A program made the translations under genes and the position numbers. A DNA stretch of 64,000 nt from Candidatus Sphingomonas colombiensis (GTDB lineage: Bacteria > Pseudomonadota > Alphaproteobacteria > Sphingomonadales > Sphingomonadaceae): assembly GCA_029202845.1 (NCBI GenBank), contig CP119315.1, positions 2,139,001-2,203,000 on the forward strand. Direction: 5' to 3'. The notes beneath the pieces are model-generated. The model had not been told where the DNA came from. It worked only from the letters and a program-made list of their open reading frames with translations, and searched no databases. Shown piece by piece: positions 1-7,773 of this stretch (position 1 is the first letter of the stretch; each line of letters begins with the position of its first letter).

Positions 1-267
1 ATCGCGGAGGATTATGCGCTTGAATATGGCAGCGACCGTATCGCGATGCACGCCGATGCGCTGGCGCCCGGCGCACGCGTGCTGCTGGTCGATGATCTGA
101 TCGCCACTGGCGGCACCGCGCGTGCCGCGATCCGCCTGCTGCGCAAGGCTGGCGCGGTGGTGACGCAGGCGCAATTCCTGATCGACCTCCCCGATCTGGG
201 TGGCGCGGCCGCGCTGGCGACGGATGGCATCAAGGTCGATGCGCTGGTGGCGTTTCCGGGGCATTGA
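1..267 (+). CDS. apt: Adenine phosphoribosyltransferase, 3' part
   Basis: Purine salvage enzyme that makes AMP from adenine and PRPP in the cytosol. The frame is open from the first base of the window, so the N-terminal half lies outside. The visible 88 residues contain the PRPP-binding signature VLLVDDLIATGGTA (visible residues 27-40), the type I phosphoribosyltransferase hallmark. The ending VDALVAFPGH resembles the C-terminus of bacterial Apt. A 10-bp GC hairpin directly follows the TGA. The assignment to Apt rather than another phosphoribosyltransferase rests on this motif plus the C-terminus. Confidence 0.88.
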   Translation: MAEDYALEYGSDRIAMHADALAPGARVLLVDDLIATGGTARAAIRLLRKAGAVVTQAQFLIDLPDLGGAAALATDGIKVDALVAFPGH

Positions 268-290
268 CGCGCCGCCCGCCGGGCGGCGCG
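268..290 (+). terminator. GC-rich hairpin after apt
   Basis: A perfect 10-bp inverted repeat (268-277 with 281-290, 3-nt loop) begins one base after the apt stop codon. There is no T tract, so it may be a weak terminator or a 3'-end stabilising stem. Confidence 0.5.
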
Positions 291-629
291 GAGGCATCAT
301 CGCTCGATCGCGCCGGATCGAGAGCGCGGCGGTGACCGCAGCGGACAGGATCGAGGAGCGGCTCGTCCACATGCCTTCCAGTAACAGTCGAGCCGCGTGC
401 GCCGATAGTGGCGCAAGGAGGCGGCCGGCATCGTAGCGGGCAATGTATCGCGCGCCGGGCACGCTTGATCCTGAACGGTGGAGAACAGGCCAGTTCAGCG
501 GCGCTTCACACCCCCCGTCACATAATGACCACAGTTGGTTTCGCAGGCGGAGGAACATTCGTCGGCGTTCCATTATTGGATTGGCCGCTGATGCTGTGCG
601 TGGATCGCCCGGCTTGTGGGAGAAAGACA
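291..629. other. Intergenic stretch without a recognisable gene
   Basis: No reading frame here looks like a protein; the frame of the next gene stays open upstream but reads as low-quality Arg/Ala-rich sequence. The only structure I see is a short inverted repeat, GGAAC at 552-556 and GTTCC at 567-571. The promoter of the lipoprotein gene at 630 should lie here but I could not assign boxes with confidence. Confidence 0.4.
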
Positions 630-1043
630 ATGGATCGGAAACGCATCATGCTTGTGGCGCTGATTGGCGCGGCAGGGATCGGCGTGTCGGGCTGCGTCGA
701 CGATTATGGCTATGGCGGCATGTCGGTCGGCTATGGGGCGCCGGGCTATTACGACGGCTATGGCGGCTACGGCTACGGCGACGGTTATTGGGGCTGGTAC
801 GGCGACTATTACTATCCCGGTACCGGCGTGTACGTTTATGATCGCGGGCGTCGGCCATATCGGTGGAACGGCGATCAGCAGCGTTACTGGCAGGGCCGGG
901 GCGACAGCTATTGGCATGGCCGCCCGGGCGGCAACGGTCAGGCGGCAAGGCCCAATCCGCGCGCGAACTGGCATGATTTCCGTCGCGGGCCGAATGGCGG
1001 CAATCATGGCGGCAGGCCGGGCGGCGGGCGGCCCCCGCGCTGA
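630..1043 (+). CDS. Small Tyr/Gly-rich lipoprotein
   Basis: A 137-residue predicted outer-membrane or periplasmic lipoprotein. Residues 1-21 form a signal peptide ending in the lipobox VSGC, with Cys22 as the acylated residue. The body is unusually rich in Tyr, Gly and Trp (residues 25-70, repeated YGGYG-type units), followed by a basic Arg/Gly/Asn/Pro-rich tail. The ATG at 630 was chosen because it gives the signal peptide and is preceded by GGGAGAAAG (618-626 region); the frame stays open upstream without family-like sequence. I know no function; compositional relatives occur as short secreted proteins in Sphingomonadales. It sits alone between apt and a convergent gene. Confidence 0.7.
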   Translation: MDRKRIMLVALIGAAGIGVSGCVDDYGYGGMSVGYGAPGYYDGYGGYGYGDGYWGWYGDYYYPGTGVYVYDRGRRPYRWNGDQQRYWQGRGDSYWHGRPGGNGQAARPNPRANWHDFRRGPNGGNHGGRPGGGRPPR

Positions 1044-1055
1044 TATCCGCTTTAG

Positions 1056-1652
1056 CTAGACGCCCGAGAACGGCGGATCTGATTGGATGGCGCGGAGCAA
1101 CGGATAACGCGCCATCCAATTCTTGTCCGTGATCCGCTTGTCGAAAATCGCACGCTTCCGTGCGACGAAAGTTTCCGTCGGGACGAGGCGCAGGAGGTAG
1201 AGATCCTCCAGCCCGAAAGGCGCATTCACCTCGATCACGCCATCGGCCGCCAGCCGAATCGCCACGGCGGTCGCGGTCTCGGGCCAGAAGCGCATCGCAT
1301 CGCGGACCGATCGGTAAGGCCGATCGCCATTACGCACATGCATTCTCGCCTGATTCCTGACCGACCAATCGAGTTCGGGAGCGGCGATGCGCAGCCGGCG
1401 CTCCAGTGCCGCATCATTATCGTGGGCGAGGTTGCCGCGATCGAAGTACAGCACATCGACATCGCCGTGCGGCATCGCGGGCGGACGCCCGTGGAGGTGA
1501 TCCCACACCGCATCGCGCACGAAGCCCGCGCCGATCCAGCAATCCGCCAAACCAAGCGACCCGACGATCGCCAGCGCCGCCATGCGCCGATCGTCCGCCG
1601 CGATCAGCGCAACGAGATCCGCCTCGCGCGACACGCCGCCGCGTCCCGTCAC
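1056..1652 (-). CDS. Nucleotidyltransferase-like protein (PF06042 type)
   Basis: A 198-residue protein of the NTP_transf_6 (formerly DUF925) family. It shows GAGFVRDAVWD at residues 41-51 and the acidic pair motif DVDVLYFD at 64-71, matching the nucleotidyltransferase-fold active site; the substrate is not known for this family. The start is GTG at 1652, overlapping the stop of the upstream MaoC gene as GTGA, so translation is probably coupled. A Met at residue 24 is a possible alternative start, but the longer form matches usual family length. Confidence 0.75.
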   Translation of the reverse strand: MTGRGGVSREADLVALIAADDRRMAALAIVGSLGLADCWIGAGFVRDAVWDHLHGRPPAMPHGDVDVLYFDRGNLAHDNDAALERRLRIAAPELDWSVRNQARMHVRNGDRPYRSVRDAMRFWPETATAVAIRLAADGVIEVNAPFGLEDLYLLRLVPTETFVARKRAIFDKRITDKNWMARYPLLRAIQSDPPFSGV

Positions 1653-2110
1653 GCCGTTGCGGTCGCCCCCGATCGAGTGCGGATCAGGCCGTTCGAGATC
1701 ATCGTCATGACCGGTACGTCATGCTGGTTGAACACCGTCATGCGGCTCTTGAAGATGCCCATTTCCGGGCGGCTGGCGGACTGGCGCTTCTCGATCACCT
1801 CGGTCTCGCAACGCAGGGTATCGCCGGGGAAAACCGGCGTGAGCCAGCGCAATTCGTCAATACCGGGGGAGCCGAGCCCGGCCTGTTGATTGTGCTTCAG
1901 ATTTTCGACGATCATCGACATCACCATCGCGCAGGTGTGCCAGCCGCTCGCCGAAAGCCGCCCGAAAAAGGTCTGGGCGGCGGCTTCGTCGGAAAGGTGG
2001 AAGGGCTGGGGATCATATTTGCCCGCGAACTCGATCACTTCCTCACGCGTCACCTGATAGGCGCCGAAGCTGGCCTTCGTGCCGACCGCGATATCCTCGA
2101 AATATTGCAT
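1649..2110 (-). CDS. MaoC-like dehydratase
   Basis: A 153-residue hot-dog-fold hydratase, predicted to hydrate enoyl-CoA-type thioesters in the cytosol. The MaoC/(R)-hydratase catalytic pair is visible in YDPQPFHLS (residues 32-40; Asp33 and His38). The rest (SGWHTCAMVMSM, then PVFPGDTL) follows the family. It is downstream of a phosphodiesterase lipoprotein by 14 nt and overlaps the nucleotidyltransferase by 4 nt, so the three probably share a transcript. The exact substrate cannot be read from the sequence. Confidence 0.85.
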   Translation of the reverse strand: MQYFEDIAVGTKASFGAYQVTREEVIEFAGKYDPQPFHLSDEAAAQTFFGRLSASGWHTCAMVMSMIVENLKHNQQAGLGSPGIDELRWLTPVFPGDTLRCETEVIEKRQSASRPEMGIFKSRMTVFNQHDVPVMTMISNGLIRTRSGATATA

Positions 2111-2124
2111 CCTGACCCTTTCGC

Positions 2125-3426
2125 TTATTGCTTGTTGAGCACCGCGCGGAACGGCGCGTCGTTGCCGTCGAGCCCGACCCCCGCCGGCAGCCCGAGCAGA
2201 TCGCGCAGCAGCGGCGCGATATCGACATTATCGAACGTCGGCAGCTTGCGCCCCGCGATGAACGCCGGGCCGTTGGCGATGAACAAGGCGCGCATGTCCG
2301 CCTGATCGTTGTCATAGCCATGCTCGCCGCGCGTGAACGGTTTTGCGGGCGCGGTCTTCATCGCCATCCAGCCATCCTCCGCGAGGCAGAAATACGGGGG
2401 CACGCGGACGTTGCTGCCATAATGGAAGCGCGCCGGAATCTCGCCTTTGCGCCAGCAGGTGAGATGCGGGTGCGGCTTGAGCAACACCGCCGCGACCGCC
2501 GCATCGCGGCCGGGGGCGGGGACGAAGCTGACATAGGGGCCGGCTTCGATGATCTGCGCGTCGTCGGGGCTGATGAGCTTGTCCAGCGCGATCACGCGGT
2601 CGCTGGAGGTCGGCGCCATGCCATGATCGGCGACGATCACTAGATTGGCGGGCTGGCCGAGTTGTGCCAGCCCCGCCGTCAAATCGCCGATCCAGCGATC
2701 GACCTCGCCCACCGCCGTCGTCACTTCGCGGCTGGCGGGGCCGAACTGGTGGCCGGCGGTGTCCACCGTATCGAAATAGAGCGTGATGAAGCCGGGGCGC
2801 GTGGCGGGGGGGCGGCGCAGCCAGTCGATCACCGCATTGACGCGATTCTCGCCGGGCATCTGTTGGGTGAATTGCTGCCAGTCGTCCGGGCGCATGCCAT
2901 TGGTGACGTTGTTCGGCCATTCCGCCGCGCGCGTGCCGCCCCAGCCGACGCTGGAGCCGGGCCAGAACATCGAGGCGGCGTGGATGCCGGCCTTTTGCGC
3001 GGTTACCCACATCGGCTCGGCGGTATTCCACCAGAAGGGATCTTCGGTCGCCATGCTGAATTTCTCGGCCGGCCGGGCGGGGTCTTCCATGTTGTTGGCG
3101 ACGATGCCGTGGCGATCCGGGCGGAGGCCCGTAACGAGCGTCCAGTGATTGGGGAAGGTCTTGGACGGGAAGGACGGACGCATCGCCGCCGACACGCCGC
3201 TTGCCGCGAGCCGCGAGAGATTCGGGCTGACGCCGCGATCGAGATAATCCGGGCGGAAGCCGTCGATCGAGATCAGGATGGTGACGGGCGCGCGGTGCTC
3301 CGCTGCGGCCGGCGCGTTCGCGACCGGCGCCGGCTGGTTCGCCGGCGGCAGGCCATGCGGGGTATAAGGATAGGCGCAGCCACCCAAAGCGGCGAGCGCG
3401 GCGAGCACGAGGGTGCGACCGATCAT
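2125..3426 (-). CDS. ENPP-like phosphodiesterase lipoprotein
   Basis: A 433-residue alkaline-phosphatase-superfamily protein of the type I phosphodiesterase/nucleotide pyrophosphatase group (PF01663), predicted to hydrolyse phosphodiester or pyrophosphate bonds outside the cytoplasm. Residues 1-16 are a signal peptide with lipobox LGGC (Cys17). Metal and nucleophile motifs are complete: SIDGFRPDYL (Asp55), PSKTFPNH with Thr90 as nucleophile, FDTVDTAGH further on, and ADHGM. ATG at 3426 was preferred; a TTG two codons upstream (3432) is possible. Substrate unknown; eukaryotic ENPPs act on nucleotides or phospholipids. Confidence 0.85.
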   Translation of the reverse strand: MIGRTLVLAALAALGGCAYPYTPHGLPPANQPAPVANAPAAAEHRAPVTILISIDGFRPDYLDRGVSPNLSRLAASGVSAAMRPSFPSKTFPNHWTLVTGLRPDRHGIVANNMEDPARPAEKFSMATEDPFWWNTAEPMWVTAQKAGIHAASMFWPGSSVGWGGTRAAEWPNNVTNGMRPDDWQQFTQQMPGENRVNAVIDWLRRPPATRPGFITLYFDTVDTAGHQFGPASREVTTAVGEVDRWIGDLTAGLAQLGQPANLVIVADHGMAPTSSDRVIALDKLISPDDAQIIEAGPYVSFVPAPGRDAAVAAVLLKPHPHLTCWRKGEIPARFHYGSNVRVPPYFCLAEDGWMAMKTAPAKPFTRGEHGYDNDQADMRALFIANGPAFIAGRKLPTFDNVDIAPLLRDLLGLPAGVGLDGNDAPFRAVLNKQ

Positions 3427-3490
3427 CCTCAAGCGCTTACGCGCGGCGGATGACAGGTGGAAGGCACAATCAGCGCGCCGCGCTTATGCG

Positions 3491-4240
3491 TCAATGCATC
3501 CCGGCCAGCATCCACACCGCCATCGCCACCATCATCACATTTTCGGTCAGCGAGACGAAGCCGAGCGGCACGTTCGACGACCCGCCGACACAGGCGCATT
3601 TCAACTCGCGCCGATCGAGATAGACCGCCTTGAACACGGAAATCGCGCCGATCCCGCCGATCACCAGGGCGAGCGGAGCGGCGAACCATGTCAGCGCACC
3701 CGCGACCATCAGCACGCCGGCCAGCCCCTCCAGGAACGGATAGAGATAGGCATAGGGCACCCACCGCGCCGCGAGCAGATCGTAGTTCACGAACATCGAG
3801 GAGAATTTCTCGACATCCTGCAATTTGAGCAGCGCGAGCACACACATGCTGAACGCGATGAACCATTCGCCTGCGCGGATCGTGAAGGGGGAGCCGAACA
3901 CGGCATGGCTCGCGGCAAGCGCCATCAATGCGGTCATCGCGAACAGCGCGATCACCGGGCGATAACTGGTCGCGCCGGGGGCGGGCACGGTCTTGCCGAA
4001 GAAACGGCGCAGATCGTCATAACCGCCGACCCGTTCGCCATCGATGAAAGTTTGCGGCGTGGTCTGCACATCATATCGCGCCTTGAAGGCATCGGTTTCG
4101 GCGCGGGTGGTGAGCCAGCGATCATCGACGCGATAGCCGTGGCGTTCGAGCTGCCATTTCGCCTTCACGCCATAAGGGCAGGTGTGGCCGGGCATGACCA
4201 TACGATAGAGCGTGGCGCTCTTGCTTGCGGTGGTATCCAT
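3491..4240 (-). CDS. Glutaredoxin-MauE membrane fusion protein
   Basis: A 249-residue two-domain protein. Residues 8-82 form a glutaredoxin-like domain with a monothiol active site TCPYG (Cys21) and cis-Pro motif TPQ (61-63). Residues 95-249 are a MauE/DoxX-type membrane domain with about four hydrophobic segments and a cysteine pair CAC (Cys215, Cys217) near the last helix. MauE proteins pass electrons or thiols across the membrane; here the partner is probably the fused glutaredoxin. ATG 4240 is chosen because it starts the glutaredoxin fold and sits about 7 nt from the -10 of the mer-type promoter. The frame stays open far upstream through the divergent regulator gene, but that part is not coding. 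Probable role: metal- or thiol-stress response under the adjacent MerR-type regulator. Confidence 0.82.
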   Translation of the reverse strand: MDTTASKSATLYRMVMPGHTCPYGVKAKWQLERHGYRVDDRWLTTRAETDAFKARYDVQTTPQTFIDGERVGGYDDLRRFFGKTVPAPGATSYRPVIALFAMTALMALAASHAVFGSPFTIRAGEWFIAFSMCVLALLKLQDVEKFSSMFVNYDLLAARWVPYAYLYPFLEGLAGVLMVAGALTWFAAPLALVIGGIGAISVFKAVYLDRRELKCACVGGSSNVPLGFVSLTENVMMVAMAVWMLAGMH

Positions 4241-4247
4241 GCGTGCC

Positions 4248-4279
4248 GATATAGGGGCCGTACCATGGTACGGAGTCAA
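4248..4279 (-). promoter_or_regulatory. mer-type promoter/operator between the Grx-MauE gene and the MerR-family gene
   Basis: Read on the minus strand: -35 TTGACT (4279-4274), a 20-bp spacer, and -10 TATATC (4253-4248). The spacer contains the perfect 16-bp palindrome CCGTACCATGGTACGG (4273-4258). An overlong 19-20 bp spacer with a centred dyad is the defining layout of MerR-activated promoters, and TTGACTCCGTAC is the same start as the classical mercury-operon operator as I remember it. The predicted transcription start falls on or next to the ATG at 4240. The dyad also covers the 5' side of the regulator gene, so it probably autoregulates. Confidence 0.85.
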
Positions 4280-4282
4280 GCG

Positions 4283-4684
4283 ATGGCGGCAATGACGATC
4301 GGTGCGCTGGCGAAAGCGGGCGGCGTAGGCGTGGAAACGGTGCGTTATTACCAGCGGCGCGGGCTGATCGAGACGCCGCCGCGCGCCGGCCACGGGATCG
4401 ACGGCGGCATCCGGCGCTATGACGCGGAGGCGCTGCGCCGGCTGCGCTTCATCCGCGCGGCGCAGGGCGCGGGGTTCACGCTCGATGAGATCGCCGAGCT
4501 GCTCGCGCTCGATGCGGGGGAGGATCGCGCGGCGGCACGCGCGCTCGCCGAACACCGCATCATCGTGCTGGACGCGAAGATCGCCGAGCTTGCCGCCGCG
4601 CGCGAGTCGCTGGCGCGGCTGGCGCGATCCTGCGCGGCGGGCGAGGGCGGGGGGTGCCCGATCATCACCGCGTTCGAGGGATAA
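4283..4684 (+). CDS. MerR-family metal-responsive regulator
   Basis: A 133-residue DNA-binding activator. The N-terminal winged-helix region (TIGALAKAGGVGVETVRYYQ, residues 5-24) is followed by a dimerisation helix with LAEH (88-91) as in mercury MerR. The C-terminal metal loop has Cys117 and Cys125 followed by PII. The 8-residue Cys spacing is that of the copper sensor CueR (mercury MerR uses 9). The position equivalent to MerR Cys82/CueR Ser77 is Arg82, so the three-Cys Hg(II) site is incomplete. ATG 4283 is chosen: GGAG at 4272-4275 lies 7 nt upstream, whereas ATG 4265 lies inside the operator. Effector uncertain (Cu(I), Hg(II) or another thiophile). Confidence 0.85.
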   Translation: MAAMTIGALAKAGGVGVETVRYYQRRGLIETPPRAGHGIDGGIRRYDAEALRRLRFIRAAQGAGFTLDEIAELLALDAGEDRAAARALAEHRIIVLDAKIAELAAARESLARLARSCAAGEGGGCPIITAFEG

Positions 4685-4697
4685 GCCCACGCCGATC

Positions 4698-4739
4698 GGC
4701 TCCCCGCCGCCCCGGCATAACGCCGGGTGACGGGGAGCC
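4698..4739. terminator. Bidirectional terminator between merR-type gene and ychF
   Basis: A nested hairpin: outer stem GGCTCCCCG (4698-4706) with CGGGGAGCC (4731-4739), inner stem CCCGGC (4711-4716) with GCCGGG (4722-4727). It lies exactly between two convergent stop codons (4684 and 4752), so it can serve both. Confidence 0.7.
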
Positions 4740-4751
4740 TGCGGAACTACA

Positions 4752-5852
4752 TCACACGTTGAAGCGGAACAGCATTACGTCGCCATCGTGGACGAGATAT
4801 TCCTTGCCCTCCTGTCGAAGCTTGCCGGCCTCGCGCGCGCCGGCTTCGCCGCCCAGCGCGACATAATCGTCGAACGCGATCGTTTCGGCGCGGATGAAGC
4901 CGCGTTCGAAATCGGTGTGGATCGCGCCGGCGGCCTGCGGTGCCTTCGATCCCGCCGGAACCGTCCAGGCGCGCGCTTCCTTCGGCCCGACCGTGAAGAA
5001 GGTGAGCAGGTGGAGCAAGGTATAGCCGGCGCGGATCACGCGGGCGAGGCCGGTTTCGGCCAGCCCCAGCTCGGCGAGGAACTCACCGCGATCCTCCATC
5101 GGCATCGTCGCGATTTCCGCCTCGATCGCGGCGGAGACGACGACGGCTTCGGCGCCCTCGGCCGCCGCGCGTTCGAACACGCGCGCGGACAAAGCGTTGC
5201 CGTTCGCCGCACTCGCTTCCTCGACGTTGCAGACATAGAGCACCGGCTTGGCGGTGAGCAATTGCGCCTGCGCGAACAGCCGCTGCTCCTCGACATCCTT
5301 CGGCTGGGTCAGCCGCGCGGGTTTGCCCTCACGCAGCAGATCGAGCGCCTGCCCCAGTACGCTGGCGGCGATTTTCGCTTCCTTGTCGCCTGACTGGCCC
5401 TTCTTGATCAGATTGGGCACGCGCTTTTCGAGACTTTCGAGATCGGCGAGCATCAGTTCGGTCTCGACCGTTTCGGCGTCGGCGATCGGATCGACCTTGC
5501 CCTCGACGTGCGTCACGTCGCCATCCTCGAAGCAGCGCAGCACATGGACGATCGCGTCCACTTCACGGATATTGCCGAGGAACTGGTTGCCGAGGCCCTC
5601 GCCCTTGGAAGCGCCGCGCACCAGCCCGGCGATGTCGACGAAGGCGAGCTGCGTCTCGATGATCTTGGCCGAACCGGCGATCGCTGCGAGCTTCGCCAGG
5701 CGCGGATCGGGGACGCCGACATTGCCGACGTTTGGCTCGATCGTGCAGAAAGGATAGTTCGCGGCCTGCGCCGCCGCCGTCTCGGTCAGCGCGTTGAAGA
5801 GGGTGGACTTGCCCACATTGGGCAGGCCCACGATGCCGCAGCGGAAACCCAT
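4752..5852 (-). CDS. ychF: Redox-regulated ATPase/GTPase YchF
   Basis: A 366-residue Obg-related P-loop NTPase that prefers ATP and binds ribosomes. The start MGFRCGIVGLPNVGKST gives the Walker A box at residues 6-17; DIAGLVRGASKGEGLGNQ is the switch/G3 region; the C-terminal TGS-like domain ends with VHDGDVMLFRFNV, all as in YchF. Length is standard. In many alphaproteobacteria ychF follows pth and rplY, as here in extended form. Confidence 0.97.
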   Translation of the reverse strand: MGFRCGIVGLPNVGKSTLFNALTETAAAQAANYPFCTIEPNVGNVGVPDPRLAKLAAIAGSAKIIETQLAFVDIAGLVRGASKGEGLGNQFLGNIREVDAIVHVLRCFEDGDVTHVEGKVDPIADAETVETELMLADLESLEKRVPNLIKKGQSGDKEAKIAASVLGQALDLLREGKPARLTQPKDVEEQRLFAQAQLLTAKPVLYVCNVEEASAANGNALSARVFERAAAEGAEAVVVSAAIEAEIATMPMEDRGEFLAELGLAETGLARVIRAGYTLLHLLTFFTVGPKEARAWTVPAGSKAPQAAGAIHTDFERGFIRAETIAFDDYVALGGEAGAREAGKLRQEGKEYLVHDGDVMLFRFNV

Positions 5853-5925
5853 ATTCGTTCCTCAAGAAGGGGGATGCGGGCGGCCGTACAGCCTCCGCCC
5901 GCATCGCGCCACCCCGAGGATCGGC

Positions 5926-7668
5926 TCAGCGATGGTCGTGCGGACGTTCCGGATGCTCGCGCGGCGGCGCGGCAGGGCGGGGCGCATGCTGTTCGGCGGC
6001 GCGCGCGACCTGCGCCTGCGCGCGTTGGGCGGACTCCGCGGCGCGGGCCTGCTGTTGCTGCGCGTGGGCCTGTGCCTCCTCCGCACGCGCGGCGCTGGCC
6101 TGTTCGCGGCGCGCGTTATCGGCGGCGCGAGCCTGCTGCTGTTCCATCCGCGCGGCCTGCTGGTGCTGTATCTCGTTGGCCTGTTGTTCGCGACGTTGCG
6201 CCATCGCGGCGGCGCGGCTTTGTTGTTGCTCGATCCGTGCGGCCTGTTGACGTTGGGTCTGCTCGAGTTGCTGTTCGCGATGCTGCGCGACGCCGGCGGC
6301 GCGGGCCTGTTGTTGCTCCGCTCGCAGGGCCTGCTGACGCTGCGTCTGGCCGGCTTGCTGTTCGCGGCGCGCCATGTCGGTCGCATGGGCCTGTTGCACG
6401 CGGGCGGCTTGCGCCTGTTCGCGGCGCGCGGTGTCTGCGGCGCGGGCCTGTTGTTGCTCCGCTCGCACGGCCTGTTGGCGCTGCATCTGGCCGGCTTGCT
6501 GATCGCGGCGCGCCATGTCGGCCGCGTGAGCCTGTTGCGTGCGGCCGGCCTGCGCCTGCATCGCCTGTTGCTGCTGCTGACGTTGCGCGACCATCCGCGC
6601 CTGTTCCTGCTGGACGCGGGCGGAATCGGCGATCTGGGCCTGACGTTCCTGTTGCTGGCGCATCGTCGCTGCGTTTCGGCGCTGTGCCGCCACGGCGGCG
6701 TCGTGCGCCAGCACCGCTTCTGCGGCGACCGCGCCACCCGCAACCACCGCTGCCGCGGCCGGCGCGAAATGGTTGCGATTTTGTGCCCAGGACGCCTGTT
6801 GCCATTGCGTAGGGATCGCGCGCGGCGGCGGCGCGGAGCGGAAGCCCTGGGCCTGCCATTCGGCGAAGCGATTGGTGTCGGCGGCGCGGCGCACCTGCTC
6901 CGCCTGCCAGTGGCTTTGCGCGGGGGCATCGGTTTGCGCATAGCTCGCCCATATCGGCTGGCGCGCGCGCACGGCGCCCCATTGCTGCTGCGCGCCGAAC
7001 CAGCCGCCGCGTTGATTGTTCCAGCTCCCGGCGCTGATCGGGATGCGCTGCTCACGCGAGGCGCGCCACAGATCACGCCCGCGCACCAGATAGCGCGAGG
7101 CATAGATCACCTGTGGCCCATAATCCGCCCACGGCACGATCGCGCCATCGGCGGCATAGACCACGGCGAGCTGGCCATCGTCATAACCATAGGAATAATA
7201 GGGATCGCGGACGAAATACGGCTGATCCGCGCCGGGCCGATAATAATAAGTGCGATACCCCCCGGAGACCGGCTCCGCGAAGACCACCGAATCATCATAG
7301 CCCTGCCATGCCCACGGCTGGACGCCCTCATAGTCGAAGCCGTAATCGGGCGGGGCCTCGCCCAGCGCGTCGCTGAAGCGATAAGCGGCGTCGGCATAGG
7401 CATAGCCTGCGCCGCTGCCCGGATCGCGCACCCGCACGGTGCGGATCGGCGGGGCTTCCGGCAACGCGGCCACGCGGGGCGCGGCGGTGATGGGGGCCGC
7501 CGGCGCGTCGGTCATCGGCAGCGTCGCGGGCAGATCGGGGAGCGCGGCAGCGGCGCTCTGGTTGTTCAAAAGCGCCTGATTGTCGCTCGCGGCGGGCTTG
7601 CAGCCGGCCAGCGCGAGCGCGGCGAGCGCGACCGAGGCGCCGAAACGGGAAAAGCGAAATCCAGCCAT
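5926..7668 (-). CDS. Large lipoprotein with Gln/Ala/Arg-rich 29-residue repeats
   Basis: A 580-residue predicted lipoprotein of unknown function. The signal peptide ends in lipobox ALAGC (Cys22). Residues 30-90 are Ala/Pro-rich. Residues 90-300 form a Tyr/Trp-rich region (YYYRPG, DPYYSYGYDDG, SWNNQRGGW) that looks folded. From about residue 340 to 570 the chain is almost only Gln, Ala, Arg and Glu, with tandem units of 29 residues on the pattern QxQRQQAxRxEQQQARAA (clearest around 440-530), expected to form a long basic helix or coiled coil. Its position between pth and ychF is unusual. Possibly an envelope-spanning or cell-wall-binding protein (inference only). Confidence 0.72.
   Translation of the reverse strand: MAGFRFSRFGASVALAALALAGCKPAASDNQALLNNQSAAAALPDLPATLPMTDAPAAPITAAPRVAALPEAPPIRTVRVRDPGSGAGYAYADAAYRFSDALGEAPPDYGFDYEGVQPWAWQGYDDSVVFAEPVSGGYRTYYYRPGADQPYFVRDPYYSYGYDDGQLAVVYAADGAIVPWADYGPQVIYASRYLVRGRDLWRASREQRIPISAGSWNNQRGGWFGAQQQWGAVRARQPIWASYAQTDAPAQSHWQAEQVRRAADTNRFAEWQAQGFRSAPPPRAIPTQWQQASWAQNRNHFAPAAAAVVAGGAVAAEAVLAHDAAVAAQRRNAATMRQQQERQAQIADSARVQQEQARMVAQRQQQQQAMQAQAGRTQQAHAADMARRDQQAGQMQRQQAVRAEQQQARAADTARREQAQAARVQQAHATDMARREQQAGQTQRQQALRAEQQQARAAGVAQHREQQLEQTQRQQAARIEQQQSRAAAMAQRREQQANEIQHQQAARMEQQQARAADNARREQASAARAEEAQAHAQQQQARAAESAQRAQAQVARAAEQHAPRPAAPPREHPERPHDHR
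6110..6510 (-). repeat. 87-bp tandem coding repeats
   Basis: Within the lipoprotein gene, consecutive segments encode near-identical 29-residue units (for example three units starting QTQRQQALRAEQQQ, QTQRQQAARIEQQQ and EIQHQQAARMEQQQ), that is an 87-bp period. Units are diverged at the third codon position, so they are old rather than fresh duplications. Boundaries are approximate. Confidence 0.65.
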
Positions 7669-7773
7669 CGCAATGCGACTCCCTTCTTCCTCCCGGCTAA
7701 TATGGGCACATAGCGCGATGAAGATGAACGGGTTCTGGGCGCGCGGTTAATCCCGCAGCAGGATTTTGAACGA

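Noticed and set aside
4241..4690. N-terminal extension of the Grx-MauE gene through the regulator gene
   Set aside because: The extra 150 residues read as Arg/Ala/Asp-rich shadow of the MerR-family gene, and would cross the promoter.
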